Assembly (NCBI RefSeq): GCF_900103885.1
Contig: NZ_FNIM01000010.1
Span: forward strand, 1-64,000
Direction: 5' to 3'
Source: Actinomyces ruminicola
Lineage (GTDB): Bacteria; Actinomycetota; Actinomycetes; Actinomycetales; Actinomycetaceae
DNA length: 64,000 nt
Of this stretch, positions 1 through 11,496 are shown piece after piece. Within the stretch, counting starts at the first letter, position 1, and every line of letters starts with the position of its first letter. The position numbers and the translations under genes were made by a program. Below the pieces are notes generated by a model, which did not search any database, had not been told where the DNA came from, and saw nothing but the letters and a program-made list of their open reading frames with translations.

Positions 1-287
1 TGACGATTCATCACTTACGACGACGCCTCGTACCTTCCGGCGGACGCTTCCCGCCTTGACCCGACGGTTGTGCCGCCAGGTGCCGAACCGTCGGTGGAAG
101 TGCCGAAGCATCGATGCCAACCGCCGAAGCGTCGAGGGAAGTGACGAACCGTCACCGAAGCCCACAAGCCGTCAAGCACACCAAGCGACAAGGCCGGGCC
201 GGGCGCGACGCACTGACCGGGTGCCGAACGCCGAAGCCATGTTATGCCGACCGCGGTGTGCACCGTCGTCCGCCAGAGCAGCCTGAC
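1..287. other. Non-coding left edge with short degenerate repeats
   Basis: No convincing gene. Short open frames cover it on both strands, but none has a recognisable domain or a good ribosome site. The sequence is built from variations on GAAGCGTCGA and GAACCGTC (about positions 85-175), which makes it look like a decayed repeat rather than a coding region. Confidence 0.5.
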
Positions 288-1118
288 TCACTCCGGCTTG
301 TGAGCCACCAGCGCGATGCCCATCATGTCGTGCTCATAGCGTTTGAAGGTGCGCCGCATGAGCATCACCCGCCGACGCAGCTCGGCGTCAGTGAGCACGT
401 TGCGGGCGATGCGCGCAAAGCCGCCCAGGCCCTCGTCGTGCAGGTTGCGGCTGAGCTTGAGCAGGGCCATGGGGGCGGTGTCCACCCACTCGACCACGAG
501 CCCGGCGCCCTCGAGCAACTGCCTCCAGGCGGCCGCAGTCATGGGGCGGGCATTGACGTGGATGGCGCGGGCCAGGTCCTTGCGCAACTCGGTGTAGCGG
601 GCATCGTCGATGTCGTCCGGGACCACGCCGAGCTCATGGATGGCGTAGCGGCCGCCGGGGCGCAGCATCCGGGCCGCCTCTGCGGCGATCGCGGCCTTGG
701 CCTTGTCACTCTGCATGGAGAGCATCGCCTCGCCGATCACGACGTCGGCGCTGGCGTCGGGCAGGCCGGTGCTCGCGGCCTCTCCCTGGCGGACGGTACC
801 GTCATCGCCGACGACGGCAGCCACCCGCCGGGCAGCGTCGGGGTCCCGGTCGACGGCGGTGTATGAGGCCGGGGCGGCGGCGATGACCTCAGCGGCAGTG
901 CGGCCCAGCCCGGGGGCCAGTTCGACGACGTCGGCGCCGGCCAGACGGGCGTGGCCGAGCATCGCGGTGGACAGGGCGGCCCCGCCGGGGCGCAGCACAC
1001 GCTTGCCTGCCCGGGCGAGCACCCAGTGACCGGGCGCCGTCGCGACGGGGCGGTCGGCGTAGGGCAGGGGCGGTTCGGAGGAGTCGGCGGGCACGGCGGT
1101 AGGAGGCAGTCCGGTCAT
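288..1118 (-). CDS. Class I SAM-dependent methyltransferase
   Basis: A 276-residue protein with a Rossmann-type methyltransferase fold. The glycine-rich SAM-binding motif I reads VVELAPGLGRTAAEV (about residues 64-78), followed by an acidic strand end (TAVDRDPDAARR). The middle half fits the Methyltransf_11/UbiE-like superfamily (ADVVIGEAMLSM, RMLRPGGRYAIHELG). The substrate cannot be read from the sequence. The ATG at 1118 has no Shine-Dalgarno upstream, but a -10-like TAAACT lies 7 nt before it, which suits leaderless translation. A DtxR/IdeR-like box overlaps that promoter, so iron regulation is possible. It is probably monocistronic, since the next gene upstream on this strand ends at 1336. 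Confidence 0.85.
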   Translation of the reverse strand: MTGLPPTAVPADSSEPPLPYADRPVATAPGHWVLARAGKRVLRPGGAALSTAMLGHARLAGADVVELAPGLGRTAAEVIAAAPASYTAVDRDPDAARRVAAVVGDDGTVRQGEAASTGLPDASADVVIGEAMLSMQSDKAKAAIAAEAARMLRPGGRYAIHELGVVPDDIDDARYTELRKDLARAIHVNARPMTAAAWRQLLEGAGLVVEWVDTAPMALLKLSRNLHDEGLGGFARIARNVLTDAELRRRVMLMRRTFKRYEHDMMGIALVAHKPE

Positions 1119-1124
1119 ATACAG

Positions 1125-1142
1125 TAGTTTAGCCTCGCCTCA
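1125..1142 (-). promoter_or_regulatory. Possible DtxR/IdeR-like iron box over a leaderless -10
   Basis: Read on the minus strand, this is TGAGGCGAGGCTAAACTA. It matches about 14 of 18 positions of the DtxR/IdeR consensus as I remember it. It contains TAAACT, which ends 7 nt before the methyltransferase ATG and could be the -10 of a leaderless transcript. No good -35 is visible. Binding by an iron regulator is inference. Confidence 0.35.
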
Positions 1143-1229
1143 CATACAGATCACCTGCGAGTAGCCCTCCATCCCACACATCTGATTCCTCGACATCGGC
1201 AGATGTTACGTACCGAGTTCGGTAGATGC

Positions 1230-1247
1230 GACGGCCTGTCGGCCGTC
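1230..1247 (-). terminator. Hairpin downstream of the small membrane protein gene
   Basis: Seven-base perfect stem GACGGCC/GGCCGTC with a TGTC loop. It lies about 90 nt past the stop at 1336 on the minus strand. There is no U-tract, so termination is only a possibility. A separate dyad TACCGA-GT-TCGGTA sits just beyond it (1211-1224) and resembles the repeats at 5913 and 41028. Confidence 0.35.
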
Positions 1248-1335
1248 CACGCCCCCGTCACCGGCGTACCGGCGAGCAGGCCGTCGGCACAGGCCCGCGG
1301 CGATACGCACGGTGCCCGCAGGCCGCCTCGGAGGC

Positions 1336-1530
1336 TCACTCCTTGCGCTCAGCCCGCAGCGCCGAGTAACACAGCAGCGCGATGGCGAGGAACAGCTGGA
1401 CAGTCATGATCGCCGTCGGGACCACAAGCGGTATTACCCCTGGCAAAACCGCCTGGAGCAGGAACAACACCGCCGAGTCGAAGCAGACGAATCCAAGCAG
1501 CAGGGTGGCCGGGGCGCTGGCGTACTGCAC
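1336..1530 (-). CDS. Small two-helix membrane protein
   Basis: About 64 residues from a GTG at 1530. It is almost entirely hydrophobic, with two predicted membrane segments (about residues 8-30 and 33-56) and a short charged tail RAERKE. The frame stays open upstream for some 30 codons toward the citrate synthase stop, so the true start may be earlier; no clear ribosome site decides it. It follows gltA on the same strand and could be co-transcribed. No family was recognised. The hydrophobic pattern and charged end argue for a real protein. Confidence 0.5.
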   Translation of the reverse strand: MQYASAPATLLLGFVCFDSAVLFLLQAVLPGVIPLVVPTAIMTVQLFLAIALLCYSALRAERKE

Positions 1531-1626
1531 GGCGTACCAGTCCCCCTCGGAGCGGAACGCCTGCGGAGTGCGAGCACCGGCCCGAGAGTTGGGCAGAGCC
1601 TCACGGGCGCGATCGCCCCGGCGCCG

Positions 1627-3015
<1,389 letters not shown>

Positions 3016-3159
3016 GAGTGTCTCCTTGCTGGCGACGGCGGGCCGCGGGCGCGTACCCCGGACCTGTCTGTCGGGAACCATACCGGCAGGCGGGCGTCGT
3101 CGTCGCCCCGGGCCGTTCTCCCCGCCGAGAACCGACCGCGTCCGAGTCCCCCCGCCCCG

Positions 3160-4380
3160 TCAGCCGACGAACAGCGCGGCCGCCTCGGGAGCATGCAGGC
3201 GGCGCACGGCGGCGGCCACCCGCTCGTCGGTGTCGGTCAGGGACATGCGCACGTGCCCGGCGCCCGCCTGCCCGTAGAAGTCCCCGGGGGCGACGACGAT
3301 CCCCAGCTCGGCGAAGGCGCCCACCAGGTCCCAGGCGCTCATGGAGCCCGGCCCGCTCAGCCACAGGTACAGGCCGGCGACCGAGTCGGGGTCATTAGCC
3401 AGGCCGACGGCGGCGGTAGCCTCCAGCAGCGCCTCGCGCCGGGCCCGGTAGACGGCCTGCTGCGCGGCCACGTGCGCGTCGTCGGCGAGGGTGGCGGCCA
3501 GGGCGGCCTGGACGGGTGCCGGCGGGAGCATGCCGGTGTGGCGGCGCACCTCGGTGACGGCGGCGACAAGGTTCGGGTCGCCGGCCAGGAAGGCGGCGCG
3601 GTACCCGGCGAGGTTGGACTGCTTGGACAGGGAGTACAGGGCCAGCAGGCCGGTGAGGTCCGGCTCGCCGTCGGGGCCCACGCCGACCACCCGGGGGTCG
3701 AGCAGGCTGGGCACGCCGTCGCCGGCCCAGGGTTCCGCCCAGGCGAGTTCGGCGTAGCACTCGTCCGAGAGGACGACGACGCCGCGCGCCCGCGCCCAGG
3801 CGACGATGCGGGCGAGCTGGTCGACGGCGAGGACGTGCCCGTCGGGATTGCCGGGGCTGTTGAGCCAGATGGCGCTGAGCCGGCCGTCGGGCAGCTCCCA
3901 GGTGTCGGGGTCGGCGGAGGTGTCCACGGGGACGGGGGTGGCGCCGACCAGGCGGGCGCCGACGTCGTAGGTGGGGTAGGCGGCGCGCGGGTGGGCGATG
4001 AGGTCGCCGGGGCGGGCGCCGAGCTGGAGGGGCAGCTGCGCCACGGACTCCTTGGAGCCGATGGTGGGGATGACGCCGGCGTCGCTCAGGCCCTGCACGC
4101 CGCGGCGACGGCGCATCCAGTCGATGATGGCGGCGCGCACCTGCACCGTGCCGTCGGCGGGCGGGTAGCCGGGGGCGTTCGCGGCCGCGGTCAGGGCCTC
4201 CCGGGCGACGGCGGGGCTGGGGTCGACCGGAGTGCCGATCGACAGGTCGACGACGCCGTCGGGGTGCTGGGCGGCGCGCTGCCGGTAGGGGCGCAAGGAG
4301 TGCCAGGGGAAGTCGGGCAGGGCGAGCGGGCGGGGCAGGGCGGGGGCCGGACTGGGGACGGTGGGCGTGGAGGCGTTCAC
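3160..4380 (-). CDS. dapC: Succinyldiaminopimelate transaminase
   Basis: PLP-dependent fold-type I aminotransferase of the DapC group. It converts N-succinyl-2-amino-6-ketopimelate to N-succinyl-LL-diaminopimelate in lysine and peptidoglycan precursor synthesis. The N-terminus LPDFPWHSLRPYRQRAA and VDLSIGTPVDPSP are typical of actinobacterial DapC. The PLP-binding lysine is in SLSKQSNLAGYR near residue 249, and the conserved N/P pair is in LNSPGNPDGH. I place the start at the GTG at 4380 (VNASTPTVP), giving 406 residues. The frame continues 25 codons upstream with no supporting signal. A diaminopimelate dehydrogenase at 54871 offers a parallel route. Confidence 0.85.
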   Translation of the reverse strand: MNASTPTVPSPAPALPRPLALPDFPWHSLRPYRQRAAQHPDGVVDLSIGTPVDPSPAVAREALTAAANAPGYPPADGTVQVRAAIIDWMRRRRGVQGLSDAGVIPTIGSKESVAQLPLQLGARPGDLIAHPRAAYPTYDVGARLVGATPVPVDTSADPDTWELPDGRLSAIWLNSPGNPDGHVLAVDQLARIVAWARARGVVVLSDECYAELAWAEPWAGDGVPSLLDPRVVGVGPDGEPDLTGLLALYSLSKQSNLAGYRAAFLAGDPNLVAAVTEVRRHTGMLPPAPVQAALAATLADDAHVAAQQAVYRARREALLEATAAVGLANDPDSVAGLYLWLSGPGSMSAWDLVGAFAELGIVVAPGDFYGQAGAGHVRMSLTDTDERVAAAVRRLHAPEAAALFVG

Positions 4381-4469
4381 ACCACCATTTTGGTACGTTC
4401 TCGCGTTCACAGCAGCGCTCTGGCGAACCGCGGCGTGAGGCGCCTCATCTTCCAACGCCCCTCAAACAC

Positions 4470-4500
4470 TTGCTACATCTACCACATCTACTACATTTTT
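4470..4500. promoter_or_regulatory. Short direct repeats upstream of the HTH gene
   Basis: A comparatively AT-rich run with three tandem variants of CTACAT/CCACAT (CTACATCTACCACATCTAC, then CTACATTTTT). It lies about 45 nt before the start of the broken HTH gene. Repeats in this place often serve as an operator for an autoregulated DNA-binding protein; that is inference. Confidence 0.3.
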
Positions 4501-4541
4501 CGCAGGCGGAGCGGCACCTGCCGCCCGCCAGAGGCGACCCG

Positions 4542-4995
4542 ATGGCAATCAAGATCAGCACCGTGACAACTGTTAACGCCGTCTCCATCGACGAGCAGAG
4601 TATGGATGTCCTGCTCGATGCCGCCCACAACCTCCCCCCAGGGCTCGCCGCTGGCAATCCTGTTGGAGAACATGTTGGCCGCCCTGCGCAACGGCGTCGA
4701 TGTTGCGTCACTCAGCCTCGATCGTCCAGTCACCCCTAATCAGGCGGCAACAGCTCTAGGGATGAGCCGTCCGAGCGTGTACAAGCTCATGGACTCCGGC
4801 CTCTTGAAGTTCCACTATGTCGGCAAGGACCGCCGCATACCGGCGGCTGCCCTGATCGACTATCTCGACCGTCGAGAGCGTGCCAGTGCGCAGATGGCGG
4901 AGGACCTTGCCAACCGTGACCGCACCATCGCCCAGGCGGTGGACGCGATTGCACCGCTCTCGGCCGAGCAGATCGCCGAGCTCAAGGAGCTCTGA
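4542..4995 (+). pseudogene. Excisionase/antitoxin-like HTH protein, frameshifted in a C6 tract
   Basis: Helix-turn-helix protein of the excisionase/antitoxin type. The DNA-binding part reads LTPNQAA-like (VTPNQAATALGMSRPSVYKL, then KFHYVGKDRRIPAAALIDYL). The N-terminal part starts at the ATG at 4542 (MAIKISTVTTVNAVSIDEQS), and the two parts lie in different frames. They meet at CTCCCCCCAGGG (4632-4643). Reading five instead of six C residues gives one continuous protein of about 150 residues (NLPQGSPLAILLENM). So this is a pseudogene, a phase-variable gene or a sequencing error. Relatives usually sit before a PIN-domain toxin, but none follows here. Confidence 0.7.
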
Positions 4996-5020
4996 GTTGC
5001 TCGCCTTGCGGCGTGTGTTG

Positions 5021-5832
5021 CTACCGCAGCCGCTCGGCCACGAGGCGAGCAACCGGCAACCTTGCCTCACAGTCCTTGCACACGGGCAGTCCCTCGTCGC
5101 ACCTGACGACGAACCCCTCCCCGCATAGGCCGCGCACAGCACGCCCTTCCACTGCGCTTTCAGCAATCAGATCTTTGCGGGCGCAGTGAAGGTGGGTGGG
5201 CCGAAGACGTTCACCGAGAGACGTCTCCGCCATCACTGCCACCGCAATCGTTGACGAGAAGGTCGTTGATCGCGCGAACGCATCCAGTCCCGGTTCTTCC
5301 CGCTGCACCCTGAGCTCACTGCTGCGGTCATCCGCCACCGCCACAGCGCCAACCGCTCCAATGATCGTCGCGAGCGTCTGCACACGCCACTGACGGATTC
5401 CAGCTCGAACCTGCTCCCGTTTACGGAGAGCCAAGTCCACGGGACGGGCGTCCAATCATGCTCCTGTGCGGCACCGAGCCGCCTGGCGACGGTCGAGTGG
5501 AATCGGTCGTGCCGCTGCGCGTAGACAATCCAGCCGACACCTTCGTCGTCAACGATCATGGCCCCGCGCCATGCCGCACCTTCGCGGGTGCGCAGCTCGA
5601 AAACAGGCCTGCCAGCAGCGGCAGTAGCGGTGACGTGCCGCTCTGCTCCGTGGGCGAGTGCTTTCTTACCGGCCTCTATCAGCGGGTGCGGAAGTAGGCT
5701 GATATCGACGTCGGCGAGACCCTCCCACCGAGACCGACGGATCGCATCCGGGATCGAGCCGTTGTATGACTCAGCGGGCAGCGCCTTGAGTGTTCTCACG
5801 GCCGGACGAACCTCGCACGTGTCACCTGCCAA
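5021..5832 (-). pseudogene. Hypothetical protein broken by a frameshift, Cys-rich C-terminus
   Basis: Two overlapping minus-strand frames look like one protein of about 270 residues. Residues 1-130 (MAGDTCEVRPAVRTLKALP to ARRLGAAQEHD) read from 5832. The remainder (DARPVDLALRKREQV to VARLVAERLR) reads in another frame from about 5450 to 5021. The switch falls near GAGCATGATTGG, about 5445-5460. The C-terminal piece has CGEGFVVRCDEGLPVCKDC, reminiscent of the small Cys motifs in DUF3039-type actinobacterial proteins. Function is unknown. It is convergent with the HTH gene, which is also frameshifted. Confidence 0.45.
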
Positions 5833-5912
5833 GGGTCAGGGAACTGCCATTGATATTGCGAGCATCTTACGCCCGGTCTCGGCCGCAGGCGTTTAGTCCG
5901 GCCGCAGCAGCC

Positions 5913-5952
5913 ACTTCTACCGATTTCGGCACGTGACTTCTACCGATCTCGG
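5913..5952 (+). repeat. Tandem 17-bp repeat, copy 1 (inverted mate at 41028)
   Basis: Two units, ACTTCTACCGATTTCGG and ACTTCTACCGATCTCGG, start 23 nt apart and are joined by CACGTG. The same 40-bp arrangement occurs in the opposite orientation at 41028-41067 with about 38 of 40 bases identical. It lies between the broken gene upstream and the 3' end of fdxA. Confidence 0.7.
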
Positions 5953-5983
5953 CGGGGTGGGGCGGCTCCAGTGGCTCAGCGGC

Positions 5984-6334
5984 TCAGTAGCCGTTGGCGG
6001 CCCTCCAGTCCTCGTTCTGGGGGCCCAGGGCGGCGATCATGGGGTCGTCGTAGTCCTGCGGGCCGACGTTCTGGGCGCCGCCCGGGGAGCCCAGGCCCTT
6101 CAGCGAGAAGAAGTCGATGTTCGCCCGGGTGTAGTCCTCCCACTCCTCGGGCACGTCGTCCTCGTAGAAGATCGCCTCGGTGGGGCACACCGGCTCGCAG
6201 GCGCCGCAGTCGACGCACTCGTCGGCGTTGATGTACAGGCTGCGCGCGCCCTCGTAGATGCAGTCGACCGGACACTCATCCACGCACGCACGGTCCTTGA
6301 CGTCCACGCAGGGCTGGGCGATCACGTAGGTCAT
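5984..6334 (-). CDS. fdxA: 7Fe ferredoxin (3Fe-4S / 4Fe-4S)
   Basis: Soluble electron carrier of 116 residues. The N-terminal half has the 7Fe pattern: Cys9, Cys17, Cys21, Cys25 and a second set Cys40-x2-Cys43-x2-Cys46-x3-Cys50-Pro. That gives one 3Fe-4S-type and one 4Fe-4S cluster. The long C-terminal tail (EEWEDYTRANIDFF) is typical of the actinobacterial FdxA family. The ATG at 6334 is preceded by GAGAGGAAG. It probably feeds cytochrome P450-like or other redox enzymes, but no partner is encoded nearby. Confidence 0.95.
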   Translation of the reverse strand: MTYVIAQPCVDVKDRACVDECPVDCIYEGARSLYINADECVDCGACEPVCPTEAIFYEDDVPEEWEDYTRANIDFFSLKGLGSPGGAQNVGPQDYDDPMIAALGPQNEDWRAANGY

Positions 6335-6481
6335 TGACTGCTTCCTCTCTGTCTTCGGGTGAGCCACGTTGGGGTCGCGGCCTGACGCAGCTGCCTCCCA
6401 GTATCGCTCCGCCGCGGCGCCGATCCCAATAGTTGTGCAAGGTGTCAGCAAGCACGCCGGATTCTCCCGGCCGCGCGGGCG

Positions 6482-6500
6482 CCTTTGCGTCACGCAAAGG
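6482..6500. promoter_or_regulatory. 19-bp dyad between vanW-family gene and fdxA
   Basis: CCTTTGCG-TCA-CGCAAAGG is a perfect 8-bp inverted repeat. It lies 52 nt past the VanW-family stop and about 150 nt before the fdxA start on the same strand. It could be a weak terminator or an operator for fdxA; the sequence does not decide. Confidence 0.4.
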
Positions 6501-6551
6501 GTGCGAATTGCGCGGGGCGACGGTGTGCCCGGCTCGCCGCCCCGGTGCGGC

Positions 6552-8369
6552 TCAGTTGCACACCACGGGGTTGTCGGAGTCGTAGGCGGTGGTGAGGACG
6601 TCGTCGGGCAGGCGCTCGCCGTCGTGGGTGCGGGCGCGGGTGACGGTGACGTCGAAGCCCTGCGTGCCGCCGCCGTAGGGCTCACAGCCCGGCCCGGAGC
6701 TGTGCACGGTGGCGTAGGGGCGGTAGTTGGTGTGCTCCCCCTCGGTGATGGTGACCTCGTAGTAGGGGGTGGACCACAGCCGCACGTGCACCTCCCCGTC
6801 GCCGGCCCAGGCCTGCACCAGCACCGCGTATGGGGTGGAGTTGCGCCACTTGACGTCCTTGACACCGGTCCAGATGGTGGCCTCGCGGCCGGCCGGGTAG
6901 CGGGTGAACCAGTAGGTGTGGGGCCAGTGCTCCACATCGTCCATGCCGGCCTCGAAGCCGGCGTTGAACACGGTGGTGCCCACCTGGGACAGGCCGCCGC
7001 CCATGGCGTCGGTGTGCTGCCCGTCGGTGACGACGCCGGCGTAGGTGTAGCCGTGCTCGAGGTCCACCGGGCCCAGGGCGTCGGTGGTGGAGAAGGTCTC
7101 CCCCGGCGCCACCAGGGTGCCGTTGATCATCTCGGTGCCGCGCTGGAGGTTCTGGTCGCGCCCGTACTGGGAGACGTATGGGGTGGAGAACTCGCCGACG
7201 ACCTCGACGATCCCCCACTCGCCCTCGGCGGTGGTGACCTCCGGCTGCAGGACGGTGATGGGTGCGGTCACGATGCGGTCGCCGTCGCTGTCGGTGCCGG
7301 CGGCCAGGACCGCCTCGGCCAGGGCGGCGGGGTCGATGCCCGTGCCGGTGGCGGAGGGGTGGTAGACGGGCTTGGCGGCGGCGGCCGTCTCGGGGGTCCC
7401 GTCGATGGTCCAGGTGGCGTCGGTGGCGGGGGTCTCGATCCCCTCCCCCAGGGCGGCGACGACGGCGTCGTGCAGCGCGTCGGCATCCAGGGCGGCGCTC
7501 AGGGTGCCGTCGGGGGCGGAGATGACGGTCATGGCGGCCAGCGCCGCCGGGGTCAGGACGGCGTCGTCCGCGGCCGCGTCGGCGGCGCTGGTGCCGGCGG
7601 CGGTGACGGTGATGTCGTCGGACAGCAGCGGGGTCAGGACGGTGTCGATGAAGTCCTGGGCGTCGGCATCGGTGACCGCCGGATTGGCGGTGCCCGAGGC
7701 GAGGCCGATGGTGGTCTCTCCCAGTGGCCAGGCGTCGGTCAGGGCGGTCACGCTCGCCGCCACGTCCAACCCGGCGCCGACCGCGCCGGGGGTGAGCACG
7801 GGGGTGGTGCCGTCCAGGGTGACGACGGCGTCGGCGACCCCGGTGGCGAGCGTGTCCAGGCGGGCGTTCAGGGCGGTGGTGAGGGCGTCGGCGTCCACGT
7901 CCACGACGGCGTCGACGGCGGTTCCGGTCAGGCGCCGCACCAGGGTGACGGGGCTCAGGGAGGGGCCGGTGAGCCGGTCGACGCTCGCGGCGGCGTCCAC
8001 GCTCACGCCGGAGCGCGCGGGGACCAGCTCATCGGTGGCGTCGTCGACGGTGAGGGTGACCGGCTGCTGAAGCACGGTGCCGAGCGCGTCATCGACGGCG
8101 GCGACCGCCTGGGCGCGGGTCATGCCGGACACGTCCACGCCGGAGACGGTCGAGCCGGGGGCCAGCGTGCGCGTGGTCGCCCAGGCCAGTCCCAGCCAGG
8201 CGATGACCGCAGCGGTGCCGAGTACGGCCAGCAGCGGGCGCACGAGTGTGCGGGCGCCCCGGGCGCCGGGCACGGCGGGTACCGCGGCCGGGTCGGCGGA
8301 GTCGGGGACGGCGTCGGCGGGCGTGCCCGCGGTGGTGCGGGCGCCGGCGTCGGGCGGGGTCTGGCTCAT
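6552..8369 (-). CDS. VanW family cell-wall protein
   Basis: Predicted membrane-anchored extracytoplasmic protein of 605 residues. A Pro/Ala-rich cytoplasmic segment is followed by one membrane helix (LVRPLLAVLGTAAVIAWLGL, about residues 48-68). Next come repeated putative peptidoglycan-binding segments (starting SGVDVSGMTRAQAVAAVDDA) and a C-terminal VanW domain (EFSTPYVSQYGRDQNLQRG, GGGLSQVGTTVFNAGFEAG). The family is tied to cell-wall processes, but the exact activity is not established. The start is the ATG at 8369, with CGGAGA upstream. It lies 38 nt after the typA stop, so the two may be co-transcribed. Confidence 0.9.
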   Translation of the reverse strand: MSQTPPDAGARTTAGTPADAVPDSADPAAVPAVPGARGARTLVRPLLAVLGTAAVIAWLGLAWATTRTLAPGSTVSGVDVSGMTRAQAVAAVDDALGTVLQQPVTLTVDDATDELVPARSGVSVDAAASVDRLTGPSLSPVTLVRRLTGTAVDAVVDVDADALTTALNARLDTLATGVADAVVTLDGTTPVLTPGAVGAGLDVAASVTALTDAWPLGETTIGLASGTANPAVTDADAQDFIDTVLTPLLSDDITVTAAGTSAADAAADDAVLTPAALAAMTVISAPDGTLSAALDADALHDAVVAALGEGIETPATDATWTIDGTPETAAAAKPVYHPSATGTGIDPAALAEAVLAAGTDSDGDRIVTAPITVLQPEVTTAEGEWGIVEVVGEFSTPYVSQYGRDQNLQRGTEMINGTLVAPGETFSTTDALGPVDLEHGYTYAGVVTDGQHTDAMGGGLSQVGTTVFNAGFEAGMDDVEHWPHTYWFTRYPAGREATIWTGVKDVKWRNSTPYAVLVQAWAGDGEVHVRLWSTPYYEVTITEGEHTNYRPYATVHSSGPGCEPYGGGTQGFDVTVTRARTHDGERLPDDVLTTAYDSDNPVVCN

Positions 8370-8407
8370 TGGCGCGTCTCCGGGTGGAGCGGTGAGAACC
8401 CGGCGCC

Positions 8408-10330
<1,923 letters not shown>

Positions 10331-10529
10331 ATGGGCTGATTCCTCCCCTAGGCAAGCGCCCGCGGGCGCACAAACTCAGCAAGGGTACCGCCGCGCGGGG
10401 CGACGGGCCATGACAGGCGCGACATGCCGCCTGTGCGGCCGCTCACCCATGTCTCCCAGTGTCCCGACGGCGAGCGGGACGGCGGCCGCTTCCCTCACCG
10501 ACGCGAGCCGGATACAGGCCGGGAACCGC

Positions 10530-10560
10530 CCGGGACGCCGCCGACCGCCCGGCGTCCCGG
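10530..10560 (-). terminator. Rho-independent-like hairpin after the PH-like gene
   Basis: Perfect 11-bp stem CCGGGACGCCG/CGGCGTCCCGG with a 9-nt loop, starting 5 nt after the stop at 10565 on the minus strand. There is no U-run, as is common in high-GC actinobacteria. Confidence 0.65.
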
Positions 10561-10564
10561 CGGC

Positions 10565-11320
10565 TCAGAGGGCAAGGAGGACAACGGCAAGCAGGAACAC
10601 GATGGCGGCGGTAGCAGCCATGGGAGCCCGATCCCAGCGGCCGGTGGGAACCCGAGCGAGCGCAGCCGAAGACGGGTTGTTCTGGCCGCCGGAGTCGACG
10701 GGAGCCGTAGGCTCGGCAGGCAGCTTGCCGAGGCGCTGGGCACGGCGCCGCAGCCTACGGGTAAGCGCCAGGTACTCGGTGCGGGCGGCACGGTAGAGCT
10801 CGATCAGGTGGGCCGCGTCGGCAGCGTCCATGTGGGTGCGGTAAGTGGGACACTCGGCACTCACCGCGTCCTCGGACGGGTCGGTGACCGTGGCGGTCAC
10901 GTATGCCTCATCCACGCGCACAGCGCGGCGCTCGTGCCGCACGGCGGTGAGCACCCCGCCGCGCTGGCACGCGGACACGGTCACGTTGCTGGCGGGGGCA
11001 TCCGATCCGAGTTCCAAGACGAGTCCCCAGCGGGTACGGGTGCCGCGCAGCGACTCCCAGGGGATGCGATGGCTGCGGAAGGCGTTGCGTACCTCGATCT
11101 CGTCCTCTGCCACCACTGCTTGCGGACGCCACCACAGCAGCCAGACCGCGAGGACAACGACTGCGGCCACCACCAGCGCCTTCAGGCCGTTTCCATAGCC
11201 GTCGGCGAGCCAGATGACCATGACCGGGTAGAGGCAGGCAAGCGCAACCAAGACGGTCCCGATCCGGCCGGCCAGCGAGCGCAGGATGATGGTGGGCACT
11301 CCCCCATCCTGCCTCATCAT
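10565..11320 (-). CDS. PH-domain-like membrane protein
   Basis: About 251 residues. Two N-terminal hydrophobic helices ([18 protein letters not shown] and [17 protein letters not shown]) are followed by a bacterial PH-like region ([36 protein letters not shown]). Then come a charged linker and a third hydrophobic helix at the C-terminus ([20 protein letters not shown]). This layout is common in actinobacterial small membrane PH proteins of unknown role. The start is uncertain: ATG 11320, ATG 11317 and GTG 11299 are all possible, and none has well-spaced ribosome site. The frame stays open to 11500 across the palindrome, which I take to be non-coding. Confidence 0.75.
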   Translation of the reverse strand: MMRQDGGVPTIILRSLAGRIGTVLVALACLYPVMVIWLADGYGNGLKALVVAAVVVLAVWLLWWRPQAVVAEDEIEVRNAFRSHRIPWESLRGTRTRWGLVLELGSDAPASNVTVSACQRGGVLTAVRHERRAVRVDEAYVTATVTDPSEDAVSAECPTYRTHMDAADAAHLIELYRAARTEYLALTRRLRRRAQRLGKLPAEPTAPVDSGGQNNPSSAALARVPTGRWDRAPMAATAAIVFLLAVVLLAL

Positions 11321-11343
11321 CTCCGGTGAGTCCGCAGCACAAG

Positions 11344-11387
11344 CGGCGGTGCCTACTTCGACCAATTGGTCGAAGTAGGCACCGCCG
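11344..11387. repeat. 44-bp perfect palindrome
   Basis: The left half 11344-11365 (CGGCGGTGCCTACTTCGACC then AA) is the exact reverse complement of 11366-11387, with no spacer. The centre is AATT. It lies 110 nt past the stop of the ABC binding-protein gene and 24 nt before the earliest start of the PH-like gene. It could act as a terminator, an operator for a dimeric regulator or a cruciform-forming element. Confidence 0.9.
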
Positions 11388-11496
11388 ACGAAACCCGCAT
11401 TAGCCGGAATGGCTACGGGAACGTCCCCAAAGCCGTTCCGCTGCCGGGATCGACTCGAGGTCTCGTAGTGCCGCTCAAAAAACGCTGCGGCCGGAA

